From the NCBI GenBank assembly GCA_963675575.1, contig OY776378.1, forward strand, positions 2,666,001 to 2,730,000: a stretch of 64,000 bases of DNA. The letters run 5' to 3'. Positions 61,271 through 64,000 of the stretch are shown here, one piece after another. Numbering within the stretch: the stretch's first letter is position 1; every line of letters starts with the position of its first letter. This stretch comes from JAGLOK01 sp963675575 (GTDB lineage: Bacteria; Bacillota; Clostridia; Christensenellales; UMGS416). A program made the position numbers and the translations under genes. The notes beneath the pieces are model-generated. The model made no database searches and was not told the origin of the DNA. It worked only from the letters and a program-made list of their open reading frames with translations.

Positions 61271-63688
61271 CTACATTGTCACTTCAACCATTACTTCAGC
61301 TTTATCTAATATAGGTATAATGTTTCCTACGACTATTTCTCCGTCAATTTTTATTTCCTTAACCCCTTTTTGAGCGTTGTTCGGGTTTGATACGTGAATT
61401 GCGTATTGAGTTCCGCGGAACTTACGCTTAATTGTATATTCCTTCAGGTGTTCGGGCAAACATGGATCAATTTTCAACCCGTCAAACTCGGGATATATGC
61501 CAAGTATCCATTGAGATGCTGCCACAAAGCACCATGAAGCGGTGCCGGTCAGCCACGAATTTTTCGCCTCACCGAAGGTTGCCGCATCGCGTCCCGCTAT
61601 CATCTGTGAATATACATATGGCTCGGTTTTATGTAGCTTTTGGTCTTTTATGTACGCTGGCGCTATCTTGGAATATGTCCTGAACGCAGCGTCTCCCATA
61701 CCAAGCTTTGCCTGAGCGCAGGTTATCCATGAATTGTTGTGGCAGAAGATTCCCGCGTTTTCCTTGTAACCGGGAGGATATGAAGATATCTCCCCCAGGT
61801 TTTCGTGATAAGTTAAGTATGGCGGCTGTTGCAAAACTATACCCTGTTCGGTTTCAAGAATTTTCTCCACGGAATCAATAGCCTTTTTAGCTCGGCCGTC
61901 GTCCAACCCTATCCCCGCCATCACACACCATCCCTGAGATTCAATGAATATCTTGCCTTCATCGCACTCTTTTGAACCAATTGGCGCTCCGTATGCGTCA
62001 TATGCGCGCACAAACCATTCCCCGTCCCAGCCATGCAGGTTTACAGCTTCCACCACCTTTTGCGATTCTTTTCTTACATACTTTTCTCCTTTTGAATCAC
62101 CTGTTTTCTTCAAAAGTTCTTCCATCATCTCGGCAACGTATATAAAAAGCCCGGCAATCATAACAGATTCCGCAACCCTTCCATCGGCTGTGCCGTGTGT
62201 TTGAAAGGATTCTCCGGGCTTTGTTGAATGGGCGTTTAGGTTTAGGCAATCATTCCAGTCGGCGCGGCCTATAAGCGGAAGTCCGTGCGGACCTTTGTTG
62301 TTGACCACATGTTTAAAGGAAGCAAAAAGATGGTCCTTCATCGTTCCGTCAGGTTTATCCTCATACTTTACCTTCTCTGAAAGTATGGCGAAGTCACCGC
62401 TTTCTTTAATGTATGTGATAACCGAGAGAATCAGCCAAAGAGGGTCATCATTGAATCCCCCACCAATGTCGGCATTGCCTTTTTTGGTCAATGGTTGATA
62501 TTGGTGATACACACTGCCGTCTTTGAACTGTGTTGCCGCGATGTCGATTAAGCGCTCGCGCGCCTTTTTGGGAATCTGGTGCACAAAGCCTAAGATGTCT
62601 TGATTGGAGTCGCGAAAGCCCATTCCCCTGCCCACTCCGCTTTCAAAAAAAGAAGCGCTTCGAGACATATGAAATGTCACCATACACTGATATTGATTCC
62701 AAATGTTTATCATGGTGTTAAGCTTGTCATCCGAACTTTCAAGATTGTAGTTTGAAAGCACATCGTCCCAATATCGCTTAAGCTCAATAAGCTGTATTTT
62801 CACAATATCTTCACGCTTGAATGTCAAAGCGCTTTTATATGCTTTTTCAAAGTTCGGCTCGCCTTCCTTAAACTTATCCTCTTCAGCATTTTTCTCATAG
62901 CCCAAAACGAAGATTATCTCTTTTTCAGTGCCGGGAGCAATGCTTACCTCCACGCTTTGTGAAGCTATGGGAGCCCAACCGTGTGCTATGGAGTTTGCGG
63001 ATGCACCCTCACAAACAGCCTTTGGCGATTCCAGACCGTTATACAGACCTAGAAAACTTTCGCGGTCGGTGTCAAAGCCCGCAATGTCGCAGTTTGACCA
63101 CATATATGCATAGTGATTTCTGCGTTCTCGGTATTCCGTAACGTGGAAAATGAAGTTGTCCTCCACTTCAACCTGACCTATGGAGTAGTTACGTTGAAAG
63201 TTTGTCTGGTCATCTAATGCGTCCCACAGACAAAATTCAAAATACGAAAAAAGCTTTAAGTTTTTCAAAGAATCAGTTGTATTTTTAAAGTTGATTACGT
63301 GAACCTCGGCGTTAATGCCAAGCGGAACATAAGCCAACTGTGAAGTCTCCACACCATTTTTTGAAGATGAGATTTTAGAATATCCTAATCCATGTCGGCA
63401 TTCATATGAGTCAAGCGGAGTTTTTGCCGGGTACTTTGCTATGTTATATATTTCGCCGCCATCTTTTATGTAAAAATATCTGCCTGTTGAAGTTGCAGGG
63501 ACATCGTTATAGCGATAGCGCAGCAAACGCCTAAGGCGGGCATCCTTGTAGAAACAATAGCCGCTGCCCGTGTTTGAAAACAGAGAAAAGAAGTTCTCAA
63601 GTCCAAAATAATTAATCCATGGATATGGCGTTTCGGGCACGTCTATAACATACTCTCTTTTTTCATTGTCAAAGTATCCGTAATTCAT
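61271..63688 (-). CDS. cbpA: Cellobiose phosphorylase, GH94
   Basis: The enzyme splits cellobiose with phosphate to glucose 1-phosphate and glucose (EC 2.4.1.20), saving ATP in cellulose-fermenting anaerobes. The 805-residue length is normal. It has the N-terminal beta-sandwich (NYGYFDNEKREYVI to about 270), a helical linker and the (alpha/alpha)6 catalytic barrel. Key motifs are GMGFRDSNQDILG (Asp360, Asp364) and ADWNDCLN at 476-483, whose DWND Asp480 is the general acid by homology, plus the sugar-binding GTASWC near 715. The start has AAGGAGAGC. A gene for a sugar-binding lipoprotein lies upstream on the same strand. No signal peptide: cytoplasmic. Confidence 0.94.
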   Translation of the reverse strand: MNYGYFDNEKREYVIDVPETPYPWINYFGLENFFSLFSNTGSGYCFYKDARLRRLLRYRYNDVPATSTGRYFYIKDGGEIYNIAKYPAKTPLDSYECRHGLGYSKISSSKNGVETSQLAYVPLGINAEVHVINFKNTTDSLKNLKLFSYFEFCLWDALDDQTNFQRNYSIGQVEVEDNFIFHVTEYRERRNHYAYMWSNCDIAGFDTDRESFLGLYNGLESPKAVCEGASANSIAHGWAPIASQSVEVSIAPGTEKEIIFVLGYEKNAEEDKFKEGEPNFEKAYKSALTFKREDIVKIQLIELKRYWDDVLSNYNLESSDDKLNTMINIWNQYQCMVTFHMSRSASFFESGVGRGMGFRDSNQDILGFVHQIPKKARERLIDIAATQFKDGSVYHQYQPLTKKGNADIGGGFNDDPLWLILSVITYIKESGDFAILSEKVKYEDKPDGTMKDHLFASFKHVVNNKGPHGLPLIGRADWNDCLNLNAHSTKPGESFQTHGTADGRVAESVMIAGLFIYVAEMMEELLKKTGDSKGEKYVRKESQKVVEAVNLHGWDGEWFVRAYDAYGAPIGSKECDEGKIFIESQGWCVMAGIGLDDGRAKKAIDSVEKILETEQGIVLQQPPYLTYHENLGEISSYPPGYKENAGIFCHNNSWITCAQAKLGMGDAAFRTYSKIAPAYIKDQKLHKTEPYVYSQMIAGRDAATFGEAKNSWLTGTASWCFVAASQWILGIYPEFDGLKIDPCLPEHLKEYTIKRKFRGTQYAIHVSNPNNAQKGVKEIKIDGEIVVGNIIPILDKAEVMVEVTM

Positions 63689-63709
63689 AAGCTCTCCTTA
63701 GTCATATGG

Positions 63710-63739
63710 TTAAGAGCTGATTTTTAAATCAGCTCTTAA
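63710..63739. repeat. 14-bp perfect hairpin between the binding-protein and GH94 genes
   Basis: TTAAGAGCTGATTT (63710-63723) is complementary to 63726-63739. On the minus strand no U-run follows, so it is more likely an mRNA-stability or partial-termination element between the two cotranscribed genes. Confidence 0.5.
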
Positions 63740-63768
63740 TTTTATTAGTTTTTTAGAGGTGGCTGCTC

Positions 63769-64000
63769 TTATTTTCCCGCAAGCCAAGCGTCAAACTGTG
63801 CCTGCATATCAGCAAGCAAGTCATTCATACCTGCGTCAACCATCTTCTGGTTCATTTCAGCCACAAGTGCGTCAACGTCATCCACTGCACCCGAGTAAAG
63901 TCTGGGTGTATACTGGGCTGTGATTGCTTTGAGTGCTGAAATAGTGTTTTCCATGTCAGAGCCATTGTATACGAATCCCAGATTGTTAAGAGGAGTTGCG
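63769..64000 (-). CDS. Extracellular sugar-binding lipoprotein (LipO/DUF3502-like), C-terminus only
   Basis: The last 76 residues of a protein that begins outside the window. The sequence VYNGSDMENTISALKAITAQY followed by LYSGAVDDVDALVAEMNQKMVDAGMNDLLADMQAQFDAWLAGK (split) closely follows the C-terminal pattern of LipO/DUF3502-type solute-binding proteins of carbohydrate ABC importers. It precedes the cellobiose phosphorylase gene, so the ligand may be a beta-gluco-oligosaccharide, by inference. Confidence 0.75.
   Translation of the reverse strand, partial: ATPLNNLGFVYNGSDMENTISALKAITAQYTPRLYSGAVDDVDALVAEMNQKMVDAGMNDLLADMQAQFDAWLAGK

Noticed and set aside
1..64000. CRISPR array, prophage structural genes or rRNA operon
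   Set aside because: No regularly spaced repeats, no phage structural proteins and no rRNA or complete tRNA sequences were seen on either strand.

Overview
The window looks like a chromosomal segment of an anaerobic Bacillota of the class Clostridia. The reasons are gene content (LL-diaminopimelate aminotransferase route to meso-DAP, mreBCD/mrdA/rodA next to mgsA, NADPH-type GltBD, an ANTAR regulator beside glnA, an Mrp antiporter, a GH94 cellobiose phosphorylase), strong Shine-Dalgarno sites, TATAAT-type promoters and moderate-to-low GC. No species can be named from the sequence alone.

Layout. 1-9906 (minus): a partial TIGR03960 radical SAM gene, an ECF transporter S component, and one long operon maf-mreB-mreC-mreD-mrdA-rodA-mgsA-DUF1893-DUF3842 driven by a clear promoter at 9878-9906. 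9979-16148 (minus): nadE, a polytopic membrane protein, an AI-2E-family transporter and a UDP-glucuronate 4-epimerase, with overlapping or nearly abutting genes and a promoter at 16119-16148. 16174-28838 (minus): a nitrogen/lysine block amt, glnA, ANTAR regulator, gltB, gltD, dapF, dapL and a sortase-fold protein that has lost its catalytic His and Cys. The amt leader carries an intrinsic terminator, the type of target an ANTAR antiterminator acts on. 29011-34880 (plus): a rearranged Mrp-type cation/proton antiporter operon (E, F, G, DUF4040, MbhE-like, B, C, D and a tandem second D). 34877-37932 (minus): an HD-domain hydrolase, a CPBP-family membrane protease and a polysaccharide flippase.

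38484-42385 is one PAS/degenerate-GGDEF/EAL gene cut by an IS5-family element; removing the element and one TTAA copy restores the frame exactly. smpB and ssrA (tmRNA) follow. An IS1182-family element sits exactly at the mature 3' CCA end of ssrA, duplicating ACCA and displacing the probable ssrA terminator. From there to about 60974 lies an accessory, AT-rich, IS-laden region: a HEPN-type Abi gene preceded by a candidate structured RNA, an IS3 element containing an IS256 element, a 5'-truncated gene, an eight-gene surface-glycan cluster (creatininase-fold enzyme, UDP-sugar dehydrogenase, four glycosyltransferases, histidine phosphatase, APH-like kinase), a second identical IS256 copy and a second IS1182 copy with mismatched flanks. 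The window ends with a GH94 cellobiose phosphorylase and the C-terminus of a LipO-type sugar-binding lipoprotein, both minus strand.

How the genes work together: the mre/mrd operon builds rod shape and septal/lateral wall, and dapL/dapF supply DAP for it. glnA/gltBD/amt form the ammonia assimilation set that feeds glutamate to DapL. The epimerase, the UDP-sugar dehydrogenase, the flippase and the glycan cluster point to an acidic surface polysaccharide. The best candidates for new biology are the Abi gene with its upstream RNA, the catalytically dead sortase coupled to dapL, the ANTAR protein with a pseudo-receiver, and the IS insertion at the tmRNA 3' end.
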